This document shows positions 24,935 through 36,203 of a stretch of DNA of 64,000 nucleotides, piece after piece. Both the position numbers and the translations under genes were made by a program. The notes beneath the pieces were generated by a model that saw nothing but the letters and a program-made list of their open reading frames with translations, ran no database searches and had not been told where the DNA came from. Source of the stretch: Panaeolus papilionaceus. Lineage: Eukaryota > Basidiomycota > Agaricomycetes > Agaricales. Numbering within the stretch: the stretch's first letter is position 1; every line of letters starts with the position of its first letter. The stretch lies in contig JADNRZ010000005.1 of the NCBI GenBank assembly GCA_015501605.1, forward strand, positions 1,798,001 to 1,862,000, read 5' to 3'.

Positions 24935-26871
24935 ATGCTCATATCTCACAAAGAATCCCCACAACGCACAGTATTGGGCAACCCGTACCTCCTCACCGAA
25001 ATATTCGAGGTCCTCCAAGACACGCCTCCTGCCCTCTGCGCTGCCGCCCTCACGTGTCGCGCCTTCCGCAAGCCTGCGCAAGATGTGGTGTGGAGATGGA
25101 TGGATTTTGATTTGTTGCCTGTTATAAGGCTTATTGGGAATGTGGTGTTTGTACCGAGTGGGTTGGATGTAGGTGTGGGGTGTTGGGTGAGTGGGGTTTG
25201 GTTTTGACGCGTCTTTATATCTGTATCTCATTTCGATCCCTTTCATGTTTGCCGTGTAATGCATAGTGCCTCAACGGCCCCATCACCCCCAGCGACATCT
25301 CCAAAATCACCCACCTCGGCACTCGCGTTCGCCACATCACGAATTTCCACTCCCACCCGCTTGGAACCATCACCCTCTCCACCTACGTTGCTCTCGCCGC
25401 TGCGCTCCCCTCGCCCTTGCTCTTCCCTAACCTCCGCACACTGCACCTCGAACTCCGCCCCCCATTCTTCACCATCATCATGCACCTCCTCCAATCCTCC
25501 AGGTTGGTATCGGTGGAAATCCCAGGCCCGTGTGCGTTGATTGATGGCCTTGTGCCATTGATCTGTGACATCTCGACCTTCGTACAGAACATCGCACCTT
25601 CGGATACGCTGAAACGGCTTAACCTCGCTACGTCTCCGAATCCTGAAACGCTCGCTACAATCCCTAAGTTCAGGAATCTCCGGAGTCTGCAGTTGAACAT
25701 GTCTATGGGAAGTACGGTGCCCCATGCGTTCCTCCATGAGATATCGCAACTCGAGTCCCTCGAAGAACTTAATTTCGATGGGGCTTCGTTTGGGTTTACG
25801 TTGCAACAGAGGAATGCAGGGCTTGAGTTTCCGGTGTTGACCAAGTTTTTGGTGTCGTCGTCCTTGGAGGACCTGACGCATTTGTTTTCGTTTGCCAAGT
25901 TTCCTGTTTTATACGACCTCACTTTCGAGTTTCTTCTACCGCAAGAGTTTCCGCAGTCCCATAACTATGACTGGGCGCAGTTCCTCGATGCGCTGTACAG
26001 TGCTACGTCTACCGACCACTTCAAGGAACTCTACGTCCTTCCCTGCCCTGATATTCCGTACAACGCCCGCCGCCTTGTAGAAGCGTTCACGAATTCGTAC
26101 GCCGGTGTATTATTCGATGCCATCGCTTCTTCACTGTTACAGTTCAAACTGACCTATTTATCCCTCAACTTCCCATTTTTCGACACGTACTCGAAAGACG
26201 ACCTCAAAAGACTCATGCAGGCTTTCCCAGGCCTAACCACACTCGATCTGCGCTGTGCATCAAAAAGCTCTGTTGACACGTCCATATTCGAATTCATCTC
26301 TACGTTACTCCCCGCTCTCAAACATCTCACACTCGATATATGCTCCTACGACACCATCGCCCCGCCACCCGATAAAATCTCGAGTCATAAATTGGAGACG
26401 TTGGGTGTGAGGTTTTTCGGGTTGGATAAAAGCGATGTGAGGAAGGTGATGGAGATGGGGATTGTGGTGGATGCGGTGTTTCCGTATTTGAGAGAGTTGA
26501 GGGATGTGGATAGGGAGGGGGCGGGGTTGTGGGATGATGAGGATGAGGGGGACGATGGAGCAGGAGCGGGCGCGGTAGGGGTAGGAGCGGGAGCGGGGGC
26601 AGGTGGGCTAGGAGCAGGAGCAGGAGTAGCGGCGGGTGCGGGACAAGGAACAGGAGTAGGAAGAGGAGGCGCGGGCGAGGCGGTGTGGAATGCGATCAAG
26701 GGGTTGCAGTATTCGAGGTTGGTGGAGCGGAAGAGACAGGGACTGGTGGAAGATCAGAAAGATAAGGGCAAAGATAAGGAAGGGGGGGGATGGGTGATTG
26801 ATATGCGAGCGCTAGACAGTGCAAGTGAAGAGGAGGGGGGAGATGAAGCAGAGGGGAAGGAGGGGGAGTGA
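24935..26871 (+). CDS. F-box/leucine-rich-repeat-like protein with Gly/Ala-rich insert
   Basis: Two exons, 24935-25168 and 25267-26871, give about 612 residues. The N terminus reads LGNPYLLTEIFEVLQD..PALCAAALTCRAF..., an F-box-like motif of the type common in agarics. Leucine-rich segments follow: LFPNLRTLHLEL, FRNLRSLQLNM, LESLEELNFDG, LTTLDLRC, ALKHLTLDI. Residues of roughly 480-570 are almost wholly Gly/Ala/acidic (GAGAGAVGVGAGAGAGG type), then a Lys-rich end. Such proteins usually act as SCF substrate adaptors. The low-complexity insert is encoded by a G-rich minisatellite-like run at about 26515-26690 and is likely unstable. The intron donor could instead be the GT at 25151; both are in phase. 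Confidence 0.7.
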
Positions 26872-28120
26872 AGATGAGAGGGGATGGAGGGGAGGGGTGA
26901 GGCGCATATACTCACGCGGTCTTGAAAGTATGGGTGACTGACCTGGGGTCGGTTTTTCGGTGACGGAGCGCGTGTAAGCGCTGCGCCAGATTTATGGATG
27001 GCCGGACGGATAGATGCGTTGGGGTCAATGGAATGTATTTTGGATTATACCAGACAGGCTAGGACTATGGCTATGTATGTATACTTATCGTGCTGATACT
27101 AATACTATCTCTACATCTAAGTCGGAGCAGAGCAGGCTGTGGTCGTGGCATCGTCTTTGTGAGTCTGGGCGGGCCAGTGTAACGAGGGGGTCGGTTGTTC
27201 TGTTCGACGCTCGACGGGCAGGAAGAGGACAGGATGGTGGATAGGCAGTGGTCTGCGGAATGGATGGAACGACGAAGCCTGGGTGGGGTACGTCGTAGGA
27301 TGCAGGTAGAAAGGGATTGAATAGAGTGGTGATGACCCTAGAGTCGGCGTGGTTGACATGGATGGATATAATCCAGGGTGCAGAGGAATGGGCCATGGCA
27401 CTGGAATGGGAAATCCGACCACGAAACGTAGTGCGATTAGAGCCCGTAACAAGGTACGGCTAACTGTGTTGCGGGAGAGGCAGGGACTCGTGAAAGATGA
27501 CAAGGAGAAGGAAACGGGCAAGGCAAAGAGAAGGAAGGAGAGGACGGGTAGGTAATAGATATGCAGGCTATGGAGACTGGTAGCGAAAAGGAGGGGGGGG
27601 AAGAGGGGAGAAAAGAGGAGGGGAAGGAGGATGGAATTGAGGCTCATATAGTGAGCGATCTGGTTCCGCTCACGAACTTTGGTATCGGCATTGGCCGATA
27701 TGGTATGGAGTCAGTCATTCATCGCCGGCAAAATTAAACGGTGATGTTATGGATTCGATAGGCTGTGTGTATGAGCAATCAACTATTAATCACACGTTGG
27801 ATACTGCGCTAGATCTATGGGTGGATGGACGGAGACAGACCGAGACTTGTTATCGAGCAGACTGTATTTTTTATTGTTCTTCAGATAAAATACATGTACA
27901 GATCAGTGGATTGTCCCGAAGAATGTTGTTGGCGTTGTTACTATCATCGACCAGTACATCGTGCCAAACAGAACTTCGTGCGGTCACAAAATTTAGCGGG
28001 GAAAAGTGACAGCTCGTTCCCGAGAGTGACAAATTCCCCACCAAAACGTAACGCGGCACGAAGTCCTGGTTAACACGAAGTACTGGTCGGTGATAGTAGT
28101 CTCAGCGAGCGAAGGGATTG
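26872..28120. other. Decayed partial duplication of the preceding gene's 3' end
   Basis: Sequence near 27465-27650 (GAGAGGCAGGGACT..., AGGAGAAGG, GATATGCAGGCTATGGA, GGAGGGGAAGGAGG) repeats in order the 3' coding end at 26730-26870, with frame lost. The trailing segment at about 27790-27885 (GTTGGATACTGCGCTAGATC, then GAGCAGACTGTATTTT) recurs diverged at about 30080-30165. These look like remains of duplicated family members. Confidence 0.4.
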
Positions 28121-28731
28121 TGAACTGCGGTGGAGTCGATGTCAGAAGCCGAGGAGACTGCACTCATTTGCACCAGGTCGCCTCATATTGTGTATAGTAG
28201 ATATCCACTTCTAACATTGTAATATTAAATTCGTCGGTAAATGTCACAGCAAAGTATGTACATATGATTTGAACCTTATCGATGCAGTTAGTACAATAGT
28301 TCCATTCGCTATTGTGTTTTCATTTGCCTCGAATGAACAGGTCCAAAACTCCGACGATGCAGTAGCACAGTGGACTCTTCTGTTCATACTCTCTCACCCT
28401 ATCAAACCAAGTCCGAAACAGTCCAAAGAAGGCTAAACCTTGTTCTCTACTTATCTTATTGAGTGATCAGTGGACGAGTCCCGGTGCGATGCTGGCAGGG
28501 CATTGTGGAGTGTTCATTCGAGGCAAATGAAAACTCAGTAGCGAATAGAACACCTAAAAGTATTGTACTCGACAAGGTTGGTCGTTATCATCCATACTGT
28601 GCTGTAAAACATCATACCGACGACTGTAATATTACAATGTCAGAAGCGGATATCTACTGTTACAATATGTGGCGACCTGGCGCAAATGAGTGCAGTCTCC
28701 TCGCTTCTGACATCGACTCCACTGCAGTTCA
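28121..28731. mobile_element. 611-bp foldback (long inverted-repeat) element
   Basis: Left arm from 28121 (TGAACTGCGGTGGAGTCGAT) and right arm ending 28731 are inverted copies of about 225 bp with scattered differences, leaving a loop of about 150 bp. Shared landmarks include GAGACTGCACTCATTTGC, CATTGTAATATTA and TTTTCATTTGCCTCGAATGA. No coding sequence is credible. No unambiguous target duplication was seen. Long TIRs suggest a Mutator-type non-autonomous element, but this is inference. Confidence 0.6.
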
Positions 28732-29118
28732 AGCGACTGAACAAGTTATTGCACAAGGGTTTCCGCAATACAATTCCAAGTATATTAAAATATATATTTG
28801 AGGTACCAATATGAAAACAACAATAAGAAATGTCTTCGATACGAACGAATACTGCAAGGTTGCTTCTTTACGCGGTGACATGAAAAATTTCAGTCATAAT
28901 TAGGAGTATTCCTTGTCATTCGGAGTTCGTTCACCGGATTTGAATAGCTTTTTGGCAGTATCGTTACCCACGATGTCAACCAGGACAACCTCTTGTACTC
29001 GCCCTCTGTCTCATTCACCGTTTCCACCCTCTCCCTCTCCCCTCCTGCCCAAAATCCAAAACCCCCATCTCGTCCCCGTCCGCATCATCCACTATACCCG
29101 CCACCACGATATCGTCAT
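28732..29118. other. Intergenic
   Basis: A short Ser/Pro-rich frame at 28974-29122 is present but too small and biased to call. Nothing else was seen. Confidence 0.3.
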
Positions 29119-29820
29119 CTAGTTAGGTAAGTACAGTCCCTCGTGACAAATCACCCAAGGAGTGTTGAGCAAACCTTCCCCCAGGACCCTCTCATTGAAT
29201 GCCTGGGCACGGTCCAGCATTTTTGAATTACCCATCCTGACTCTGCCGCGCCATGTAGGCTGACCGAAACTCGGCCTGGTTCGGACATATCTCCAATGAG
29301 CGGTATGGGTGGATGTGGACGGAGTGTTGATGACGAGCCTCAGAAGGAGCTCGTTGAGAGAGAAACCAAGGAGTGGCACGAGGCGCTGGTTTAGGTGCCT
29401 TATTGTGTCTTCGAGGTGAGTCTGCCAGCTTTCGGAGACGTCTGCGTCGTTAATGCCATCTTTTCCTGGGTCGGGCTCACACAGACGGTTCAAGCGACCT
29501 AGTAGGATCTTGCTTGTATCCTCCACCAGTCTTGACCCATGCTAAGTATGCTGGGGTAATATGCAGCTTGATGCACGAGCCACGCAACAATAGTCCACCT
29601 TGCTGTTGCCGAATTCGGTACCGCCATCGGAAAAGGAAGATATCGGGCGAGGTAACCTTATCACAGATCCTCGTTGGGAGTATACAAGTTGCCTTCCCTG
29701 TTGCAGTCTTCTACGACGGAACACCGAATACCCTCTGGGAGTATGTGTCGATCAGATGGCTGACCTCTATGTAACGGCGCTTCCAGTTCAAAGGCTGTTG
29801 ACGACCCATTAAACTCGGAA
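29119..29820 (-). pseudogene. LTR-retrotransposon integrase relic
   Basis: On the minus strand a frame reads DGGTEFGNSKV, the integrase-core segment containing the second catalytic Asp. The adjacent frame then reads IKLHITPAY, the next conserved segment. A third stretch reads ESWQTHLEDTIRHLNQRLVP and LGFSLNELLLRLVINT, the usual region downstream of the core in fungal Ty3-type elements. The pieces are in different frames with stops between them, and no LTRs, protease or reverse transcriptase remain nearby. Confidence 0.6.
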
Positions 29821-30535
29821 ACTCATTATCTGATGGGTAGTGTAAAGTCAGAAACACTCGGAATGGCTTTCAAGGCGCTGGATGTGCCTCGATTCGGGGT
29901 GTCTTTCGAGAACTGCAGGTCGTACTTTTACAGGGGTTTTTTCTACTACTTCTCCACTTTTCACGTCGAGCAGGGGTTATTAATACATTCGGGCAGATCG
30001 GGGACGAAGGTTTGATTTCAATATTTAGCGATTTTACTTCTCACAGACTTGGGGTTGTGTGGGTCCGAACAATCACAGGTTGGATACTGCTCTAAATATT
30101 GATCTATCGACGGATCTATCAATGGATGAGTGGAGTTGTTACCGAACAGATTGTGTTTTGGATTGCCATTCGGACTCATTACAGTGGAAAGCCTACAACT
30201 ACGTCCATGTCTGTATACTAATGTAGGGTTAATAATATTATGCTAGCGTTTTGTATCTTGAAAAAGGTTTTGGGTCCGATGCTTCATAAGGGAACATGCA
30301 CATCATTTTGTTCCCTTTACCTCAACGTTCAAGCAGGCTATCAAACATGGGGGAAAGAAATTACAACACAGTTCAGGGTCTCGAGAATTGCACAGTTCGA
30401 CCCAATCTCCAAACCCACTCTTGTTCACTGTAACCTTATGTTTTTCTTGACATTCCACCCTTCCTCCGTCCCGACACTATTTATAGCAAAGCACGCCAGT
30501 TTTTTTGTTCCTAAGACAATGACGGCTTCTGTGAA
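29821..30535. other. Intergenic, nothing recognised apart from a diverged repeat
   Basis: Holds the partner (about 30080-30165) of the segment at 27790-27885. No gene is supported. Confidence 0.3.
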
Positions 30536-30810
30536 GCGAGGTGTCACGACATAAGTAGGCGCTCCCTCACAGAGTAGGCGCTTATAATTAGTTAGGAACC
30601 ACCGTTGGGTCGAAGGCAGTGCTGTATACCTGCGGGATTAAGCGAGGTGTCACTGCATAATCTTAACCTCGTGGGCGCTCCTTAGGCGCTTATATGTAAT
30701 TAGTTAGGAACCACCGTTGGGTCGAAGGCAGTGCTGAATACCTGCGGGATTAAGCGAGGTGTCACTACATAATCTTAACCTCGTGGGCGCTCCTTAGGCG
30801 CTTAGTTAGG
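30536..30810 (+). repeat. Tandem repeat of about 106-112 bp, 2.5 copies
   Basis: Units start at 30536, 30642 and 30754 with GCGAGGTGTCAC and share AATTAGTTAGGAACCACCG, GTCGAAGGCAGTGCTG and TACCTGCGGGATTAA. The third copy is cut after CGCTCCTTAGGCGCTTAG. Unit 1 is shorter and more diverged. The array ends about 125 bp before the start codon of zinc-finger member 4, so it may lie within its promoter. Confidence 0.8.
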
Positions 30811-30936
30811 GTAAGTACTGCAATCTTCGTTAGGAATCCCATTAGGAAATAGGATATCTTGATACACCTATATATAAGCTTGAGGATATCTCGGTGTCAT
30901 CAAAATATCTACAATCCTCTACAGTGGCTGTCCACA

Positions 30937-31991
30937 ATGGCTTCAAACTTCTGGAACACTTCTCACAACGAGCACAATGAATCTGCTGGCATGGACACCG
31001 TGTACCCATTCGCAGAGTATATTAGCACCGTTGCGCAGATTGATTGGGATATGGAATTATTCGGCCTCTTTCCATCCGTACTTCCCTCACAAAATCTTCA
31101 AGATGATATGGTCGGCATAAACAACTTAGACCAACCTTTTCCCGTCCCACCCTATGATATATTTCCAACCATCGATGGGACTGCGCAAACAACCCCTCAT
31201 GGTTTCGATAGTCTCGCAAATGGTGATAATATCTGGGGGTTTTCCAGTCTCATGAACCGTCCGCCTGGTCACGGTGGGCAGCCGCTGGTACTCCCCTCCC
31301 ATTCAAGCTACAGCGTTGGCGTCCCACAATTTCAACAAGTGTTGGATCAAGTTTCGTCGGCTCAAGGTGACATTGTCTTTCCCTCTGCCCAGCCATACGG
31401 ACGTTCGCTCGGAGAACCGGACTTCAATCAGGGGCTTGTCGCAGAGCCGCCGGAGCGTCAAGGCACCCAAAATCCGGCAAACCAAATTTTTTCCCCACCC
31501 AGGCACCAACGCATCAAAGTGTCAGAGCAGATTATTCATATGATGAGCGTTGCCAGAGTCCACCCAAACCATGATATGGGAAAGGATGCCCGAGTTTCGC
31601 AGGCCGAGGACACGTTGGCTAAACACATTGCTCGTCTCCCGCCGGATGATCGCTCATGGATAGAGAGTAAGCGCGAGTCAGTGGGGACGAGTTTAGTAGA
31701 CAAAAACTCAATTAGTCGACGGGGGGAAGGGGCTCGTAGAAAGGGCCTATACTTGTGTTTGTGGTGTAAGAAAACCTTCACGACTAAACACAATCTCGCA
31801 AGTGAGTCGTATTTACGTCGTGGCATCCTGCTGCTTCTATAGCTGACCTGGCGTCCCACTTTATAGACCATATTCGTGCACATCTCAACATCCATCTCTC
31901 ATTCTGTGACCATTGCCATTTCTCGTCTGTGACCCCCAATTTACCAGTCCGCCACAACTGCCGCAAGGCTACTAGAATACCTCAACTGTAG
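30937..31991 (+). CDS. C2H2-type zinc-finger protein, family member 4
   Basis: Exons 30937-31801 and 31867-31991 give 329 residues. Its N terminus (MASNFWNTSHNEHNE) aligns with MSNSWDASHTDHH of member 3, but the first intron of members 2 and 3 is absent here. The conserved block reads QIIHMMSVARVHPNHD and then a longer basic linker. Finger 1 is LCLWCKKTFTTKHNLAN-HIRAH with the intron at the shared site; finger 2 is FCDHCHFSSV ... VRHNCRK. No disabling change was seen. No named function. Confidence 0.75.
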
Positions 31992-32687
31992 GATTGTTGA
32001 GTGGATCATCCTCGAAAGGTGCATTGAAAAGTTCTGGATACCTGTTTAGCACATTACTCGATATATGGTACCGCACATAGACCGTTGTATGGCGTATATA
32101 TTGCGAGAATGTTCAACTGGTTTGTTACTGTTGGAGCTTGATGAGGCGTGAGGAGCTGAGTAGGGGTATCATGGGCTAGTATTGGGAACACACATGTTGG
32201 TGAAGGGCGAGAATGTTTGGGACAGTGGTTGGATTGCGGAGCATTGACAGCACCAACAGTTACATCAGCGAATCAGGGAAGATCTGGTATTCGCTTGCAA
32301 GACTCACGACTTGACGGAGGATTGTGACCTGATTGCATTCGCTCACAGCCCCTTGCGACATCATTCCGAGCTTCATCTTTCCCTCACGCTCTCAATACAA
32401 TAATTCTTTTCAGCTGGGAATGTTCTCGCAATAATTAGATGAACTTTGTAACTGAGTCTCAGGCTGATATGAGAATTACTCTCATATTATGATGGCCATA
32501 ACAGCATCACAGCGGTCTTGTATCTGCATTATGATGTACAGTGATGTTCATGCCATCTCAAAATTTAATGAATACATTATCTATGTATTGTGACTCTTCC
32601 TCAAGCTTGCTGCAATTCATATAGATTATTCCCCAGCTAGGAATATACATTGACTAGGGTATTTACAACTGCAACCTCTAAAAGTGC
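31992..32687. other. Intergenic flank of the large insertion
   Basis: No gene seen. The final bases, 32688-32694, are the left copy of the 7-bp target duplication GAACTCG. Confidence 0.5.
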
Positions 32688-32694
32688 GAACTCG

Positions 32695-33461
32695 TATGGC
32701 ACGCCATCTGCACATTTATTATTTTGCAGTTGCACATCTGTAAGTCTCAATTTTGGTGTGAGTGACACACAGATTTCGAAATTTTGAGTGTGCGACACAC
32801 AGATTTGTACATTTATCTGTGTGTGGCACACAGATTCACGCATTCGAGCTCAAAATCTTGACGCACATCCGGGCGTATTGCCTAATAAGGTAATTCGTCC
32901 AGATGTGTGTCACAAAATGAGCTCGTTGAACCTCAGTTGCACACACAGAGCGCGTTTCAACCTGCATGTGCACACAGATATATTCGTCTCAAATTTCAGT
33001 TGTGCACATATTTAGAGCCCTGCCGTCGGACTTTAAATAGGGCCGAGCTTGCTTTCGGCCTCGGACGGCAAGGGTTATTTAACATAAGGGGCCGGGCTTA
33101 CACAATAATGGTAAAGTCAGGACCGTCAGGGGGGCTTGAGCCTCGAGCTTAGAACCGAACAAGACGCTCCCGAGGCTCGAAGGGCTCAGGATCTCACTCG
33201 GGACCACTCGTAACACGTATACCAACATACACACGACAAGCTATCTCTCATGAATGTCATCACTGAATGTTTCGAAAACAAGTAGATTCAGTAAAAACAG
33301 CATTAAAATGAAATATATGAGATGCGTTTCGGTCTTAAGTTATGGCTGAGCGGGATAATTCCCACGCAATACATCGAGTTTTGATCTCGAAACGAACCAA
33401 GCATGCTTAAGTTGAGGTAGAGGTGGACGCGCGCAGCTTAACGAACATTCAAACGAATATT
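32695..33461 (+). repeat. Left terminal inverted repeat of the composite
   Basis: Pairs with 41237-42006 and 49566-50335 as an inverted, imperfect repeat of about 0.75 kb. The outer 40 bp are near perfect. Inside are repeated CACACAGAT/ATCTGTGTG motifs, plausible subterminal transposase sites. At 33013-33085 lies a hairpin-forming stretch (GCCGTCGGAC ... CTCGGACGGC) whose centre holds TTTAAATAGGGCC, a possible core promoter. Confidence 0.85.
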
Positions 33462-33699
33462 AGAATAGTATAATACAGACACTCGAGGCATTTTTTATCC
33501 CTCCGAAAATTTACTCAAAATCGGTTGCGCCCCCTTCGAAAAAACCATGATTTACAACGGAAACGGCAGTATATTAATTGCACTATAGCCTCTAACTAAA
33601 GCCAAAGTTAACTAATGCAGACTCGACACTACGCTTCTATTAATGAGTTGAGTAAGAATATGTGGGATAAGCGGAGGTATGGGCAGGGGCGATCGTGCA

Positions 33700-34080
33700 G
33701 GTGGCTAGTAGGGATGAAATAGAAAGCACGAGAGCGATAGGAAGAGGAAAGAAGAAGGAGAGGATAAGCGACAGGGAGAGGGAGGAAGACTATGCGATAG
33801 AACGGCAAGGGAGGTTAATGGATATTAATAGAATGGAGTATAGGATAGAGAGGATAGGAGAAGAGTGGAGAGAGAGTGGAGAGCGGACAGGAGATGATAA
33901 GGGAGTGGAGTATCGGACAGGGAGGACAGGAAAGCAAGAGAGATCTAGAGTAGAGAGCGGACAGGAGAGGATAAAGGAGCGGAGTATAGGACAGGGAGGA
34001 CAGGAGAGGGAGTGGAGAGAGAATGCAAAGGATAAAGGAGTGCGGTAGTGAGCATAAGAGGAGGGTACGAAACGTGAGAG
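33700..34080 (+). repeat. Polypurine tract with 74-bp imperfect repeats, unit 1
   Basis: Nearly 380 bp are almost all A/G on the plus strand. Two copies of GAGAGCGGACAGGAGA.GATAA..GAG start 74 bp apart (33879 and 33953). The same tract occurs at about 42030-42410 in unit 2. It lies downstream of the acidic protein gene; open frames across it are compositional artefacts. Confidence 0.75.
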
Positions 34081-34277
34081 GATGGGATAGGAAAACGAGT
34101 GTAGATGGGTGTCAGGACTAGCAAGGGACTCGGAGAAGGCTGAATATAGGAATGATGGAGGGCACACACGACTGGTATGCACGGAGGAGTCGGCGGATGT
34201 CGGACCACATACTGTTAACTTGTGGCGAACGCAACTGAATTGAAGTGTAAGGGCGAAGTAGAGGGCACAGAAATAAT

Positions 34278-36017
34278 CTACGGTCGATAAACCGCGTGGT
34301 CAGGAACTTCAGGGTCACAGGTATTCTCGTCATAGAAATCGGCAAGATTGATAGATGACATTGATCTGTCGAGTTGCTGGAAAGAAGGGCCAGGGGAATC
34401 CTCTCCCGACCCTTCATTATCCGTGGCATTGTGGTCAGACGAGTCTAGAAGAATATAAGCGAAAGAAGATCGTTAATATGCAACGCAAGGTCACTTACAA
34501 ATTGTAATGATCTCAGGCTTGGTTGTACGAGCGGTGAACTTCCCAGATGAGCGGAGTGTACGACGAGTAGGAGCAGAATGTGAGGACGACGATGAATTAC
34601 GAGTTGGCTTAGAGGACGGTTTAGAGGAAGATGAGGAGGAAGCATGTGGCGCTGCGAAGGAGATTTGAGAGCCAGATGTTTTCGACGATGATGAAGTAGT
34701 TCGAGAACCGGAGCCGGAGGCTGAGCGAGTGCCGCTAGTCCGCCACTGGTGGAACTCCTTCAAAGGAATGCGCTTAGTCGATACTGTGGGTTAATGTTCA
34801 GTTATGCTAATAATACAATTAAATGCAGAATGTACTACTCACCAATGCACAATGTACTCTTGGGCTTGGTCCGGCGACCAACCATACCGCTGATCAGGCG
34901 CACCATCTTGCCATTACATGTAGGCTTCTCTTTTCCATCGGATGAGTTGAACTGTCTACCTTTACCCTTGCCAACGCTGGCCTGTCTCTCGACCATGTCC
35001 ATTCGTACCACACTACCTCCCTCAATGGTTCCGTCCTCCATCAACCTGTCCCTTTCGCTATCCTCATCTATACCCTTGCCAACCTCCAAATCATCAACAA
35101 CTCGGCACCCGCCATCCTCAGCATCAACCTCATCGCCGCCGCCACCAACCGCCTCCATGCTACTGTGATCAAGGTTAACGAGCTCATACCTCCCACATGA
35201 TCCCTTGATCTGGACACAAGGAAGCCAAAGCGGAGTGTCATCGCCTTCACCGTGTTCGATCATCCACGTTGTGGCATCAGGAAGTATGGTACAGATGTGA
35301 TCCCAAACCTGATCTTGAGTCCAAGACTCATCAAACTCGTACCCATTGCTCGGCCACGTGCATAGCGCACGGTTCATTGCACGGACCTCCTCGCGCCCAA
35401 AGTTGTATTCCTCCATCCAGTAGGTGCCATCGTGAACTTGACCAATATCTGAGTCTTCCCCATCAACATCACTATCGGGCGCTGTACTCTATGGAGTGTG
35501 AAATAAGAACATGAGAATGACATGAGTAAGAAAATATAAAGTGTAAGATGCGAACCAGTTTAACCCCACACGGTAGAATTGCGACCGTGCTGACCATGAA
35601 CTTGGTATTGGTTTGCTTAGCCGCTGGCGCTAGGGCATTCGAAGGTGGTACTTCTGAGTGTTGCTTTGCAGCCTTCTTCTTTAACCCTTTGTTGGTCTCG
35701 AGCCTAGCTTGCTTCACCTTGGCATCCTTTGATTCTGAGGTCGGGTTGTCGCCATTGTCGCCTCCTTCATCAGAATCATCAGCAATCAAACTGGTAAGAT
35801 TGCGTCGGAATGAGGTGAGAGGGAGCCTGGATGATTTCGATTTCGATTTCGAGGATGAAGATGAGGTTGAGCGAGTAGAGCGAAGGTCGGTACGGGCCTT
35901 TTTCTGAGGACGGTTAGACTGGTGAGATGGGACGGAGGTTGAGTCGGAGTCGGAGTCTAAGGTTTCGGGACTAGATGCAGAACCAGAGGCCTTGCGCTTA
36001 CGATGGGTTCTTGCCAT
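34278..36017 (-). CDS. Transposon accessory protein, 519 residues, acidic and Ser-rich (unit 1)
   Basis: Exons 36017-35556, 35488-34843, 34783-34499 and 34444-34278 join in phase. The N terminus is basic (MARTHRKRKASGS) with Ser/Asp-rich runs, suggestive of a nuclear protein. The middle has a non-repetitive segment EYNFGREEVRAMNRALCTWP and TPLWLPCVQIKGSCG that could be a small folded domain. The C-terminal third is Ser-rich then acidic. I do not recognise the family. It lies 187 bp downstream of the transposase stop on the same strand and belongs to the element. It might bind the repeated subterminal motifs, as second proteins of other DNA transposons do, but that is a guess. Confidence 0.7.
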
Positions 36018-36203
36018 AGTCAAGATAAAAGCGTTTCGAAGGGTCAATTAAAAACAAGAGAGCAAGTATGTAAGAAAGTAGGGGGAGTATCGGAGGATTA
36101 AATCGATAAAATAGAGATGAGTACCGGGGGAAGGGGTGTAGGCACTACAGAAATACGAAATACACCAGCTGTATTTATACTACTGCCCAGCGTCCATACA
36201 TGT

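Noticed and set aside
25243..25922. Minus-strand open frames of about 180-210 codons
   Set aside because: They are shadows of the plus-strand F-box/LRR-like gene, whose Leu-rich coding sequence is clear in the other strand.
30859..30936. Upstream extension of zinc-finger member 4
   Set aside because: The extra residues lack similarity to the paralogues, whereas the ATG at 30937 gives an N terminus matching member 3.
32695..33461. Long terminal repeats of a retrotransposon
   Set aside because: The two ends are inverted rather than direct repeats, the duplication is 7 bp, and no reverse transcriptase or gag is present.
33790..34208. Long minus-strand open frames rich in Ser/Pro/Leu
   Set aside because: They lie across the polypurine tract and exist only because the biased composition lacks stops; no start context, splice pattern or homologue in the old element supports them.
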